Program-made: the position numbers and the translations under genes
NCBI GenBank assembly: GCA_963772265.1
Contig: CAVYWS010000002.1
Location: 310,001-374,000 of the forward strand
Length of the DNA: 64,000 nt
From: Mayfieldus sp963772265
Lineage (GTDB): Bacteria > Actinomycetota > Thermoleophilia > Solirubrobacterales > 70-9
Reading direction: 5' to 3'
Shown: piece by piece, positions 15,911 through 25,762 of the stretch
Layout: the number at the start of each line of letters is the position of its first letter
Numbering within the stretch: the stretch's first letter is position 1
Notes under the pieces: generated by a model
The model's database searches: none
What the model was told of the DNA's origin: nothing
The model's input: only the letters and a program-made list of their open reading frames with translations

Positions 15911-17137
15911 GCGCGTCGTTGCAGGCTCGAGGCGCGGCTGCGCAGCGCCGCCTCGAGCTCGAAATGGGCGTCGGGGTCGTCGAGCGACTCGCCGAGCAGC
16001 TCGCGTAGCCGGCCGAGCCGGTAGCGCACGGTCTGCGGGTGAAGGTGAAGGGCGCGGGCGGTCGCGGCCGCGTTGCCCCTGTGGCTGATGTAGGCGAGCG
16101 CCGTCCGCTCGAGGCGCTCGCGGGCACCGGGCGTCAGCTCGCTCAGCGGGCGCAGCAGGCGCTCCGCCATCCGCTCGACCAGCGGGCGGCCCTCGACCAG
16201 CAGCAGCGCGGCGAGGTGCTCGTCGGCGCGGATCAGCCGTTCGCCGCCGATCGCCCCCGCCTGTCCGGCGCGCAGCGCGGTTCGCGCCAGGCGCCAGGAG
16301 AAGGGAAGCGCCGACAGCGCCCCCGGCGGGCCGAGCGCGGCGCGGGTATCCGCCACCGCCCGCTTCAGCTGCTCCTCCCGCCCCGGTCCCTCCGGGTCCG
16401 GGATCAGCGCGCATCCGATCCCATCCTGTGCCGAGATCAGGGCGTCGGGCCCAAGCCGGGCCGCCACGCGCTCCCAGTTGGTGCTCGGCGCAGGCCAGGG
16501 CGGCGGCGGTCTGCGGCGGCGTCCAGGCCGCGGCGGCGGCGGCGGCGTCGACGTCGCCCGGCTCGGCCGGGGGCTCGCGGAGCAGCAGCGCGAGAAGCTC
16601 GCGGCGGCGGCGCTGGCGCTCGCCCTCCTCCGCCGACCGCGCCTCGGCATATCCCTCCACCGAGTCGGCGGAGAGCTCGTCGATGTAGGCGAAGATCGCC
16701 TCCGCGAGCAGGGCGAGGACCTCGGGGTCGAGCTCGGCCCGCAGGCCGGCGGCGCCGATGCGCCGCCAGGCGACCCGGGCGCCGACCCGGTAGGCGGCCT
16801 GAAGGGAGTCGAGGCTGCGCCCCTGGCGAAACTCCCCCCGCCCCAGCCCGACGTAGACCTCGCGGCCCTGCTCGCGGCCGGCGTCGTGATCGCGGACCAG
16901 GGATACGAACTGGCGCAGGGCCTCGCTGACCCCGACCTTGATCCCGCGCCCGAACGAGCCCTCCAGCGGGCGCGCGTACTCGGGAACCTCGGCCCCGATC
17001 GTGTCGAGGATCTCCGCCGTCAGGGCCGGGATCTCGGGCTCGATGACCTCGGCGACGCCCGCCGGCAGGCCGCGCCACGGCTCGGCGCCGCGGGCGGTCG
17101 TGCCCGCGGCCACGTCCCTGTGCACCGCGCCGGCCAT
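15907..17137 (-). CDS. PucR-family transcriptional regulator, one frameshift
   Basis: N-terminal half (residues 20-180, FGRGIKVGVSEALRQFVSLVRD, LQAAYRVGARVAWRRIG) is the RsbT-like/helical sensor found in actinobacterial PucR proteins. A GGDEF-like middle follows (LISAQDGIGCALIPDPEG), then a C-terminal HTH_30 motif ATARALHLHPQTVRYRLGRL. The frame breaks near 16480; the span of 1231 nt (3n+1) indicates one surplus base and a 409-aa protein. It is divergent from the desaturase at 17223, its most likely target. Confidence 0.82.
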
Positions 17138-17210
17138 AGTTCGTACCTATCTAACAAATTTTGCGCCGGAATTGCTTGCCGATCCACGAGATATCACCGA
17201 TTGACACACC

Positions 17211-17216
17211 TAAGAT
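17211..17216 (+). promoter_or_regulatory. Predicted leaderless -10 box for the desaturase
   Basis: TAAGAT, then 6 nt, then ATG at 17223. TTGACA at 17201 is too close to be its -35 element. Confidence 0.45.
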
Positions 17217-17222
17217 CGGCCG

Positions 17223-18137
17223 ATGACGAGACTGGAGAAGTCGGTCAACCTGGGCGCCGTCGTCGTCCCCTTCCTCGCGTTCCTGGCCGCCGTGGCACTG
17301 CTCTGGAACCGCATCGTCAGCGCCCCCGACCTGGCGATCATGGCGGCGATGTACCTGCTCACCGCGCTCGGGATCACGGTCGGCTTTCACCGCCTGCTCA
17401 CCCATCGCGCCTTCGCCACCTCGAAGCCTCTCGAGTACGCCTTCGCGGTCGTCGGCTCGATGGCCGTCCAGGGCCCGGTGATCGACTGGGTCGCCGACCA
17501 TCGCAAGCACCACGCCCACACCGACGTCGAGGGCGACCCCCACAGCCCCCACGTCGGCCACGGCGACGGCGTCCGCGGGGTGCTGGCCGGGCTCTGGCAC
17601 GCCCACGTCGGTTGGCTCTTTCTCGCCCAGGGCCGCGCCAACCGGCGCCGCTTTGCCCCCGACCTCTGCGAGGACCGGGGCATGCGGCGGATCAGCGCCG
17701 CCTTCCCGGCCCTGGTCGTCGTCGGCCTGGCGCTGCCGGCGCTGGCCGGATACCTGGTGACGGGCACCGCGCTCGGCGCCGCAACGGGGCTTCTGTGGGG
17801 CGGCTTGGTCAGGGTCTTCTTCGTCCACCACGTCACCTGGAGCATCAACTCGGTCTGCCACTTCCTCGGCAGCCGCCGGTTCGCGATCGACGATCACTCG
17901 ACCAATGTGTTCTGGCTCGCCCTGCCGACGATGGGCGAGTCCTGGCACCACAACCACCATGCCTTCCCGCGCTCGGCGCGCCACGGCCTTCGCTGGTGGG
18001 AGATCGACGTCTCGGGACTGGTGATCGGGCTGCTCGAGCGGCTGGGGCTGGCCTGGAACGTGGTCCGGATCACCCCCGAGCGCCAGGCCCAGCGCGAGGC
18101 TCCGCCGCGGGGCACCGAGGCGCCGGCCCGCGGCTGA
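17223..18137 (+). CDS. Acyl-CoA/acyl-lipid delta-9-type fatty acid desaturase
   Basis: 304 aa integral-membrane di-iron desaturase. The three histidine boxes are intact: HRLLTH (about residue 59), DHRKHHAHTD (about 95) and HNHHAFP (about 243). Two hydrophobic hairpins surround them. It introduces a double bond into a saturated acyl chain with O2 and an electron donor. A paralogue of similar length lies at 35796, about 60% identical by eye in the core. Divergent from the PucR gene. Confidence 0.9.
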   Translation: MTRLEKSVNLGAVVVPFLAFLAAVALLWNRIVSAPDLAIMAAMYLLTALGITVGFHRLLTHRAFATSKPLEYAFAVVGSMAVQGPVIDWVADHRKHHAHTDVEGDPHSPHVGHGDGVRGVLAGLWHAHVGWLFLAQGRANRRRFAPDLCEDRGMRRISAAFPALVVVGLALPALAGYLVTGTALGAATGLLWGGLVRVFFVHHVTWSINSVCHFLGSRRFAIDDHSTNVFWLALPTMGESWHHNHHAFPRSARHGLRWWEIDVSGLVIGLLERLGLAWNVVRITPERQAQREAPPRGTEAPARG

Positions 18138-18163
18138 AGCCCGACTGCCCGCCAGACGCCGGG

Positions 18164-18169
18164 TAGCCT
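18164..18169 (+). promoter_or_regulatory. Predicted leaderless -10 box
   Basis: TAGCCT, then 7 nt, then GTG at 18177; no Shine-Dalgarno sequence. Confidence 0.45.
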
Positions 18170-18176
18170 GGGGCCG

Positions 18177-18774
18177 GTGCAGGAGATCGTCCCCGGCCTC
18201 CACCACTGGTACGCGACCCATCCCGGCCACGGGATGCAGGTCGGCTGCCACTTCGTCTCCGGCTCCGGGACCCTGTTCGACCCGCTGCTCCCCGACGAGG
18301 GGATCGAGTGGTTCGACGAGCACCGTCCACAGCGGATCGTGCTCGGGACTCGCCATCACCTGCGTCACTCCGAGCAGATCGCCGAGCGCTTCGGCTGCCC
18401 GATCCTCGCCCACGAGGACGGCCTGCACGAGTTCGAGGACGGCCCCGAGGTGCGGGGCTTCGCCTTCGGCGACCGGATCGCCGACGACGTCAGCGCGTTG
18501 ACCATGGACGCGATCTCTCCCGACGACACCGCTTTTCACATCGACGCCGCCGAGGGCGTTCTGCTCTTCGCCGACAGCGTCGTCAACCACGGCGGGATCG
18601 GCTTCGTCTCAGACCGCCTGATCGGTGATGACCCCGAAGGGGTGAAGCAGAAGATCCTCGAGCGGGTCTCGCGCCCTCCTCGACGAGGACTTCGATCATC
18701 TCCTCTTCGCCCACGGCGACCCGGTCGTGGGCGGCGGCAAGGAGGCGCTGCGCGAGTTCGCGCAGCGCCCCTGA
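18177..18774 (+). CDS. Metallo-beta-lactamase-fold-like protein, one frameshift
   Basis: The fold pattern is visible: IVPGLHHWYATHPGHGMQVGCHFV, LFDPLLPDEGIEWFDEH, IVLGTRHHLRHSEQIAERFGCPILAHEDG, VLLFADSVVNHGG and, after repairing the frame near 18675, HLLFAHGDPVV. The canonical HxHxDH is replaced by TRHHLRHS, so metal binding is partial or altered. The span is 598 nt (3n+1): one surplus base, 198 aa. The protein ends 3 nt before the convergent acs stop. Confidence 0.7.
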
Positions 18775-18777
18775 GTC

Positions 18778-20891
18778 TTATTCGGTGCCGAACCTCTTGA
18801 TCTCTTCCAGCTCCCCCTGGGTCAGCTCGCGTGGAGTCTCGCCGCTCTCCACCTTCGCGGTCTGCACCTGATTCTTGATCTCGTCGACGATCTCCGGGTT
18901 CGCCAACGTCGTCACGTCGCCGACGTCGGTGAAGTTGGAGACCCCGGCGATCACCCGGCGCATGATCTTCCCTGACCGGGTCTTCGGCATGTCGGGGACG
19001 ACCCAGACGCTCTTCGGCCGTGCGATCTTTCCGATGTCGGTCTCGATCGCCTTGGTCACCTTCTCCGTGATCTCGCTCCGGGCTCGCGGTGATCCCCGGC
19101 TTCAGCGAGACGTACATCTCGACCGCCCGGCCGCGGACCTCGTCCATCACCGGCACTGCCGCGGCCTCGGCGATCTCGTCAACGGTGATCGTCGCCGACT
19201 CCAGCTCCTTCGTGCCGAGCCGGTGGCCGGCGACGTTGATCACGTCGTCGACCCGGCCGAGGATCCGGAAGTAGCCGTCGGCCGCCTGCACGGCGCCGTC
19301 GCCGGCGAAGTACGGCCAGTCGCGCCAGTCTTTGCTGTCCTTGTCCCGGTTGTACTTTGCGTAGTAGGTGTCGACGAACCGCTCCGGCTGGCCCCAGATG
19401 CCCTCGAAGATGCCGGGCCACGGGTTGCGAATGCAGATGTTGCCGGCCTTGCCGCTGCCGGCCTTGACCTCCTCGCCGTCCTCGTCGTAGATCACCGGGT
19501 AGATCCCCAGGACGGCGGGGCCGCAGCTGCCCGGCTTCATCGGCTGCAGGGCCGGCAGCGTGCTGCCCAGAAAGCCGCCGTTCTCGGTCTGCCACCAGGT
19601 GTCGACGATCGCCGCCTCGCCCTTCCCGACCGACTCGTAATACCAGCTGCCAGACCCCGGGCTCGATCGGCTCGCCGACCGTGGTCATGTGCTTGAAGTG
19701 GTAGTCGTACTTCGCCGGCTCGTCGGGTCCGAGCTTGCGCAGCATGCGGATCGTCGTCGGCGCGGTGTGGAAGATGTTCACCCCGAGCTTCTCGGCGATC
19801 CGCCAGGGACGACCGGCGTCCGGGTAGGCCGGCCCGCCCTCGTACATGACGCTCGTCGTCCCCAGCGACAGGGGGCCGTAGACGATGTAGGAATGGCCGG
19901 TGATCCAGCCGATGTCGGCGAAGCACCAGTAGGTGTCGTCGGGGTGGATGTCCTGGTAGTACTTGGACGTGCCGGCGACGTAAGAGAGATATCCGCCGGT
20001 GCTGTGCTGGCATCCCTTCGGCCGGCCCGTGGTGCCGCTCGTGTACATCAGGAACAGCGGCGCCTCGGCGGGCATCGAGACCGGCTCCACGGTCTTGCCC
20101 CGGTAGTCCTCGAGCAGCTCGTCGACGAAGAAGTCGCGTCCCTCGACCATCTCGCTCTCTGATTCGTACTGACCGGGGTGACGCCGCCAGACCAGCACCT
20201 TCTCGATCTCGACGCCCTCCTTCCGGGCCGTCTCGATTGCCTCGTCGGCCTTCGCTTTGTGGTCGATCAGGTTGCCGTCGCGGTAATAGCTGTCCATCGT
20301 CACCAGGATCTTGCTCTGCGAGTCGGCGATCCGGCCTCCGCAGGCCGCTCCGCTGAAGCCGCCGAACACCTCGGAGTGGATGACGCCGAGGCGGGCGCAG
20401 GCGAACATCGAGACCGGCAGCTCGGGCAGCATCGGAAGGTGGAAGGTGACGCGGTCGCCGGTCTCAACCTCACCAAAGCCCTTCAAGAGCGCCGCGAACT
20501 CGTTCACCCGGTCGTAGAGCTGTTGGTAGGTGATCTCGTGGGTCTCCTCGTCCTCGGGCTCGGGGACCCAGATGAAGGCCGGCTTGTCGGCGCTGGTCTC
20601 GAGGTGGCGGTCGACGCAATTGACGCAGGCGTTCAGCCGCCCGCCGACGAACCACTTCCAGAACGGCGGGTTGCTGGTGTCGAGGATCGTGTCCCATTTG
20701 GAATCCCACGTAAGAAGGTCCGCGTACTCGGTGAAGCACTCGGGAAATTTCTCCTCGCTGAATCGCTCGAAGATCGCCGGATCGTTGGCGTTAGCCTGCT
20801 CGATGAAGCTCGCAGGAGGCTCGACGTACTCCTCCTCGCGCCAATGGACGGCGATCTGCGACTCGGTGACCGCCTGCTCCTCGGTTGCCAT
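18778..20891 (-). CDS. acsA: Acetyl-CoA synthetase (AMP-forming), two frameshifts
   Basis: AGGAGGTG upstream fixes ATG 20891. Adenylate-forming enzyme: P-loop-like MYTSGTTGRPKG, FADIGWITGHSYIVYGPL, TWWQTENGG, GDGAVQAADGYFRILGRVDDVINVAGHRLGT, and the catalytic acetylatable Lys in KTRSGKIMRR. It activates acetate to acetyl-CoA via acetyl-AMP in the cytoplasm. Two surplus bases interrupt it, near 19646 (CAG-C-TGG) and 19078; the span of 2114 nt is 3n+2, giving 703 aa. The upstream gene on the same strand is the acetate transporter satP, so the pair forms an acetate uptake/activation unit. Confidence 0.92.
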
Positions 20892-21031
20892 GTCTACACC
20901 TCCTGTTGGAACACGATTTCCGCAGGGGATGGGAACACAATCCCTGACCCCTGCCGGACCTCGAGCAGGGCGGGTGTGCCCCACTCGAGGTCCTGGGTCT
21001 TTCTCCTGGTTGCTGGATCAACCATCTCCGC

Positions 21032-21679
21032 CTATTCGTTCAACGGCATCACGGGCAAGACTGTACGCCCGAAGGTGGAGTTGGTGACCACGGCGAACGA
21101 CGCGTACCACGCTGCCGCCGCGGTGGCCAGACCAAACCAGCCACCGGCCTTGGTGATGTTCTCATGTGCGCCTGCATCGCCGATGCCGAGCAGGAAGAAC
21201 GTCACCGCCAGCAGGGCGAACACAACCGCGACCGCCGCCGTGGTCCGAAGCGAGGCGACGAACATGTACGCGGTGAAGATGCCCCACGCGATCAGGTAGA
21301 GGCCGATCGCGTCCCCGGCGTTGGCCTCGGGAATGTCCCCTACGTTGAACGTGACCAACACAAAGAACGAGATCCAGAATGCGCCGAAGGAACAGAAGGC
21401 GGTCGCACCGAACGTGTTGCCGGTGCGGAACTCCCACAGGCCGGCCAGCAGTTGGGCGATCCCACCGTACGCCAATGCGAGACCGAGCACTACCGGCTCG
21501 CCCGCCCCGCTGACCAGGTTCGCGTTGAACATGCTGAGCACGAACGTCGTGAGCGCAAACGCGCCCAGGCCCAACGGCCCCGGGTCTGCCGGCGTCCACC
21601 CAGCCGCCGGGGCCTGTCGTGCCTCGGCAAGACGCTCCCGCTCGCCAGCCGTCGGATCTGGGACCCGTGCAGATTCCAT
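21032..21679 (-). CDS. satP: Acetate/succinate transporter, GPR1/FUN34/SatP family
   Basis: 215 aa with six hydrophobic segments. The family motif at the first helix is present as DPGPLGLGAFALTTF (NPAPLGL in the family), and the second half has FCSFGAFWISFFVLV. AAGGAGAGG precedes ATG 21679. It is a proton-linked acetate channel/transporter in the membrane. It lies 140 nt upstream of acsA on the same strand. Confidence 0.9.
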   Translation of the reverse strand: MESARVPDPTAGERERLAEARQAPAAGWTPADPGPLGLGAFALTTFVLSMFNANLVSGAGEPVVLGLALAYGGIAQLLAGLWEFRTGNTFGATAFCSFGAFWISFFVLVTFNVGDIPEANAGDAIGLYLIAWGIFTAYMFVASLRTTAAVAVVFALLAVTFFLLGIGDAGAHENITKAGGWFGLATAAAAWYASFAVVTNSTFGRTVLPVMPLNE

Positions 21680-21874
21680 AAACCTCTCCTTCCCCGTCCG
21701 CCGCGAGGGCGAGCCCGTTTGCGCCGGGCGGTCATGGTCGGTTACTCCCGCATCGTCGTTACCCCGGCTCGCAATTCTTCAAACAATTTGACTGTCTACG
21801 TCCCGCCGCTGTAGGCACAACCTTCCACGCACCCGAAGCCGGGGCCGCAGGCGGCCTGGACCCCTCAAAACGAA

Positions 21875-21906
21875 GGCCCCGCCCCCGCGTCGGCGGGAAC
21901 GGGGCC
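21875..21906 (-). terminator. Intrinsic terminator of the small acidic gene
   Basis: GGCCCCG (21875-21881) pairs with CGGGGCC (21900-21906), with further pairing inside. On the minus strand it is followed by TTCGTTTT, 20 nt after the stop of the gene at 21927. Confidence 0.7.
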
Positions 21907-21926
21907 GTCACCGTGAATCTCTCTAG

Positions 21927-22058
21927 TTAGAGCTGGCCGGACTCTTCGGAGCCCTCGTCGCCGCCCTCTTCCGGGGCCGACGGCTCCTCAGGAGCGTCCT
22001 CTCCCGGCGCCTCGCCGGGCACCGGATCACTCAGGGGTGTCTCAGGAGACTCGGTCAT
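21927..22058 (-). CDS. Small acidic Pro/Glu-rich protein (43 aa)
   Basis: CAAGGAGGAGCG precedes ATG 22058; an upstream in-frame ATG lacks a binding site. The product is almost entirely Glu, Asp, Pro, Gly and Ser (MTESPETPLSDPVPG through EGSEESGQL), so it should be disordered and strongly acidic. It has its own terminator and no overlap with other genes, so it is probably expressed as a single-gene transcript. Function unknown. Confidence 0.6.
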   Translation of the reverse strand: MTESPETPLSDPVPGEAPGEDAPEEPSAPEEGGDEGSEESGQL

Positions 22059-22213
22059 CGCTCCTCCTTGTCTGGGTTGTCCCACCGGACTACCCCACGC
22101 TATCCGCTTCATCCGCGTTGCGGGAGGCGATCCGGCGGCAGATGATGCTGGACACGCCGGTCGTTTCGGCGGTGGCCGCGCTGGGTAGAGCGCTAGGGCT
22201 TTGGTTAGGGACG

Positions 22214-23227
22214 ATGCCGCGCCTTCGTAGAGCCGATTGCAGTGAACCGGGGATCCGGAGGATCCGCCGGGGGCGGGGTTTCAGCTTCGAGAAGGAGGAC
22301 GGCACCAAGGTCGACGGCTCCGAGGCGCTGGAGCGGATCGCCGAATTGGCGATCCCGCCCGCCTGGACCGACGTCTGGATCTGCGCCGATCCGCTCGGAC
22401 ACATTCAGGCGACCGGTTACGACGACGCGGGGCGCAAGCAGTACCTCTACCACCGGCAGTGGCGTGAGCATCGCGACCGCCGCAAGTTCGAGCGCATGCT
22501 CGAGTTCGCGCGCCGGCTGCCGCGGATGCGGGCGCAGCTCGAGGATGACCTCGACCTGCGCGGCCTCCAGGAACGCCGCGTCCTTGCCTGTGCGGCGCGG
22601 CTCCTCGACCTCGGCTTCTTCCGGGTCGGCGGCGAGCGCTATGCGGAGGAGAACGAGAGCTACGGCCTGGCGACGATGCGCCGAACCCACGTTCACGTGA
22701 GCGGAGACGTGATCACCTTCGACTTCCCCGCCAAGTCCGCCAAGCGCCAGGTCCAGGAGATCGCCGACCCGGCGACCGCGCCGACGGTCAAAGCCCTGCT
22801 GCGCCGTCGCGGCGGCGGGCGCGAGCTGCTCGCCCACCGCGCCGGCCGCGAATGGCGGGACGTCACCTCTGCCGCGATCAACGACTACCTCAAGGAGCTG
22901 ACCGGGGACGACTTCAGCGCCAAGGACTTCCGGACCTGGAACGCCACCGTGCTGGCCGCGGTCTCGGTGGCGACCGAAGCCGACAAGGCCGAGACCAAGA
23001 CGGCCCGCAATCGAATCGCGAACGAGGCGGTCAAGCGGGTCGCGGAGTACCTGAACAACACGCCCGCCGTCTGCCGCTCGGCCTACATCGACCCCAGGGT
23101 CTTCGATTGCTTCGAGGGCGGCGAGACGATCCTGCCGACCCTGAAGCGAGTCGGCAACGGCTCGCAGCACGGCGAGTTCGCCGACCGCGAGACGATCGAG
23201 CGGGCGGTGCTTCGACTCCTGACGTGA
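22214..23227 (+). CDS. DNA topoisomerase IB (poxvirus/bacterial type)
   Basis: 337 aa from ATG 22214, where sequence typical of the family begins (IRRIRRGRGFSFEKEDG). The N-terminal domain includes IPPAWTDVWICADPLGHIQATGYDDAGRKQYLYH. Catalytic-domain landmarks are RVGGERYAEENESYGLATMRRTHV, DFRTWNATVLAA (active-site Arg) and the nucleophile Tyr in AVCRSAYIDPRV near residue 296. It relaxes supercoiled DNA by transient 3'-phosphotyrosyl linkage without ATP. Confidence 0.93.
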   Translation: MPRLRRADCSEPGIRRIRRGRGFSFEKEDGTKVDGSEALERIAELAIPPAWTDVWICADPLGHIQATGYDDAGRKQYLYHRQWREHRDRRKFERMLEFARRLPRMRAQLEDDLDLRGLQERRVLACAARLLDLGFFRVGGERYAEENESYGLATMRRTHVHVSGDVITFDFPAKSAKRQVQEIADPATAPTVKALLRRRGGGRELLAHRAGREWRDVTSAAINDYLKELTGDDFSAKDFRTWNATVLAAVSVATEADKAETKTARNRIANEAVKRVAEYLNNTPAVCRSAYIDPRVFDCFEGGETILPTLKRVGNGSQHGEFADRETIERAVLRLLT

Positions 23228-23234
23228 TCCTGAT

Positions 23235-24284
23235 CTACTCGAAGAAGGCCACGGCGCCGACGATCACGAAGAGGCTGACCAGCGCCGCCCCCTCGTAGTC
23301 ACGCGCCTCGCCGTCGCCGGTGATCTGCCAGATCGCCACCGCCGACAGCGCCAGGGCCGAGATATAGACCGGCGGCAGGACGAAGGTCAGCGAGTGGGAG
23401 AGCAGCAGCGAGACGAGGATCAGGACGGGAAACAGAAAGACCGCGATCTGCGCCACCGAGTTCTTGACCACCGAGATCGCAAGGTCCGATTTGCCCTTGG
23501 CGGCAAGCACAAGTGCGGTCGTGTTCTCGACCGCGTTGCCGGCGATCGCGACGATCACCAGTCCGGCGAATGCGCGGGAGATGCCGAGCGAGTCGACCGC
23601 CGGCGCCAGGGCGTCGATGAACCAGTCCGAGACCAGCGCCGCGCCGACCCCGGCAAAGCCCAGCAGCCCGATCGCGATTCCAAACGAGACCGAGCGACCG
23701 CTCGCCGGCATCGCCGCCGCACTGTCGCTGCGCAGGTACGAGAACAACCAGAGGACGTAGACGACCAGCAGGCAGACCGAGCCGATCGCCGAGATCGACT
23801 TCGCGTCGTCGGCCGCGGCGTCGTTGCTGGAGCCGGCGATGCCGAGGATCACGATCACGAACACGGCCAGCATCAGCAGGGTCATCGTGTCGTTGGGCAG
23901 GCGCGGGCTGAAGCGCATCACCCCGTCCGGGGAGCGGCGGGCGCCGATGATGATCGTCAGCCCGAGAACCAGGAGGCCGTTGGCGAGGACCGACCCGATC
24001 AGCGACGTCTGCGCCACCCGGACCTCGCCGGCGTTGAGCGCGAAGAGGACGACGAAGAATTCGGGCAGGTTGCCCAGGCTCGACTGCAGCAGGCCGGTGG
24101 CGGCGGGCCCGAAGCGCTCACCCACGGCCTCGGTTGCGAAGGAGACGATCCAGGCGAGGCCCGCCAGAGCGGCTCCGGCGACCAAAAACGCGGCGACGGC
24201 AGCGGCGTCGGCGTAATGCAGCACGCCCGCGAGGACACTGAGCAGGGCGACCAGCCCGGCTAGGACGTTCTGGCGGCGGCTCAC
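23235..24284 (-). CDS. Ca2+/H+ antiporter (CaCA/Cax family)
   Basis: 349 aa, about 11 hydrophobic segments. The two inverted alpha repeats are clear: GLLQSSLGNLPEFFVVLFALNAGE (first) and GNAVENTTALVLAAKGKSDLAISVVKNSVAQIA (second), which hold the acidic ion-binding residues. GTG 24284 is preceded by TAGTCT at 8 nt. It exports Ca2+ in exchange for protons. Convergent with topoisomerase IB and divergent from the MBL-rhodanese gene. Confidence 0.9.
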   Translation of the reverse strand: MSRRQNVLAGLVALLSVLAGVLHYADAAAVAAFLVAGAALAGLAWIVSFATEAVGERFGPAATGLLQSSLGNLPEFFVVLFALNAGEVRVAQTSLIGSVLANGLLVLGLTIIIGARRSPDGVMRFSPRLPNDTMTLLMLAVFVIVILGIAGSSNDAAADDAKSISAIGSVCLLVVYVLWLFSYLRSDSAAAMPASGRSVSFGIAIGLLGFAGVGAALVSDWFIDALAPAVDSLGISRAFAGLVIVAIAGNAVENTTALVLAAKGKSDLAISVVKNSVAQIAVFLFPVLILVSLLLSHSLTFVLPPVYISALALSAVAIWQITGDGEARDYEGAALVSLFVIVGAVAFFE

Positions 24285-24292
24285 CGGGCGCC

Positions 24293-24298
24293 AGACTA
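24293..24298 (-). promoter_or_regulatory. Predicted leaderless -10 box for the Ca2+/H+ antiporter
   Basis: TAGTCT on the minus strand, 8 nt before GTG 24284. Confidence 0.45.
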
Positions 24299-24345
24299 CG
24301 TGACTGTGATCCTCCCACAGGGGTCCGGCTGGGGATCGGTCAGAC

Positions 24346-24351
24346 TACGAT
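24346..24351 (+). promoter_or_regulatory. Predicted leaderless -10 box for the MBL-rhodanese gene
   Basis: TACGAT, then 8 nt, then ATG at 24360. AAGG just before the ATG is at most a weak Shine-Dalgarno sequence. Confidence 0.4.
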
Positions 24352-24359
24352 CGGCAAGG

Positions 24360-25739
24360 ATGCTGTTTCGCCAGATCGTTCACGAGGACCTCGGCTGCGC
24401 CTCCTACTTCGTGGCAGACGTAATGGAGGGCACTGCCGTTGTGATCGACCCGCAATGGGACATCGATCCCTACCTGCGGCTGAGCCGTCTTCACGGCGTT
24501 CGGATCGAGCATGTGCTCGAGACCCACAACCATGCCGACCATGTCTCCGGCCACGGGCGGCTGGCGCGAGCCACCGGGGCGACGATCCACATCCACGAGC
24601 TGGCCGAGGCCGGATACCCGCACGAGTCGTTCGGCGACGGCTGGAAGCTCGAGGCCGGCTCGATCGAGATCGAGGCGGCCCACACCCCCGGGCACCGGCC
24701 CGAGCACACCTGCTTTCTGGTCCGAGACCTCGCCCGCGGCCCCGAGGTCATCGCCGTCCTGACTGGCGACTCGCTGTTCATCGGCGACACGGCGCGGCCC
24801 GACCTCGCGGTCGAGCCGCGAGACGGAGCCGCCGACCTGTACCGCAGCATCCATGACCGCCTTCTGACCCTTGCCGACGAGGTCGAGGTCTGGCCCGGGC
24901 ATCTCGGGGGCTCGTTGTGCGGAAGCGCCGGGATCGACCACAAGGCCTCCTCGACGATCGGATTCGAGCGCCGTCACAACCGCGCTCTTCGATTCGATGA
25001 CGAAGCAGAGTACGTCGAGGACGCCGTCAACACGATCGGGGCGCGGCCGCCGAACGTGGAGCGCGTGGTCGCGCTCAACCGTGGGCCACTGGTCGAGGAG
25101 ATGGGAACACCGGCGCCGCTCACCCCGCGCGGGGTCGAGAGCGCGATCGCCGAGGGCGCGATCCTCGTCGACGCCCGCACCGACGAACAGTTCGACGAGG
25201 CGCACGTCCCGGGCGCGATCAGCGCCTCCGCATACGACACCGGATTCGCGACAAAGGTCTCACAGGTGGTCGCCGAGGACGCTCAGCTGATCGTCATCGC
25301 CGCCTCCGACGGCTATGAGCTCGAGGCCGCCGAACTTCTCGCCTCGGTCGGGCTGCGGGTCCGCGGGTATCTGCAGGGCGGCATGACAGCGTGGCGCTCG
25401 GAGGGGCGGGAGGTGCAGCGGGTCGAGCGCATCGATCCCGGCGAGCTGGCCCGCCGGGTGGAGTCGTCAGACCCGCCGCTGGTGCTCGACGTCCGCGATC
25501 AAGGAGAGTTCGCCGACGCCCACATCCCGGGATCTCTCCACATCCCCTACGGGGAGCTGCCGGAGCGGCTGGACCAGCTGCCACGAAGCGGCTCGATCGC
25601 GGCGGTCTGCAGCGGCGGCAAGCGAAGCGGGCTCGCCGCGTCGATCCTGCAGCGCGAGGGCTTCGAACAGGTGGTCCACGTCGGAGACGGCGGCATCAGC
25701 ACCTGGACCCGCCAGGGCAATCCGGTCGAGAGCGGCTGA
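24360..25739 (+). CDS. MBL-fold hydrolase with two rhodanese domains (persulfide dioxygenase-like)
   Basis: 459 aa. Residues 1-240 are a glyoxalase II/persulfide-dioxygenase-type MBL domain with THNHADHVSGH (metal site), HTPGHRPEHTCF and TGDSLFIGDTARPDL. Residues 260-350 are a rhodanese domain whose active Cys position is not Cys (VIAASDGYE). Residues 365-455 are a second rhodanese with an active-site Cys in AVCSGGKRSG. It probably oxidises or transfers persulfide sulfur in the cytoplasm. The inactive first and active second rhodanese is the normal arrangement in this family. Confidence 0.88.
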   Translation: MLFRQIVHEDLGCASYFVADVMEGTAVVIDPQWDIDPYLRLSRLHGVRIEHVLETHNHADHVSGHGRLARATGATIHIHELAEAGYPHESFGDGWKLEAGSIEIEAAHTPGHRPEHTCFLVRDLARGPEVIAVLTGDSLFIGDTARPDLAVEPRDGAADLYRSIHDRLLTLADEVEVWPGHLGGSLCGSAGIDHKASSTIGFERRHNRALRFDDEAEYVEDAVNTIGARPPNVERVVALNRGPLVEEMGTPAPLTPRGVESAIAEGAILVDARTDEQFDEAHVPGAISASAYDTGFATKVSQVVAEDAQLIVIAASDGYELEAAELLASVGLRVRGYLQGGMTAWRSEGREVQRVERIDPGELARRVESSDPPLVLDVRDQGEFADAHIPGSLHIPYGELPERLDQLPRSGSIAAVCSGGKRSGLAASILQREGFEQVVHVGDGGISTWTRQGNPVESG

Positions 25740-25762
25740 CCAAGCGCACCCCGCCGGATGCG

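Noticed and set aside
17201..17216. TTGACA/TAAGAT as a classical -35/-10 pair for the desaturase
   Set aside because: The spacing is only 4 nt; TAAGAT is kept as a leaderless -10 box without that -35.
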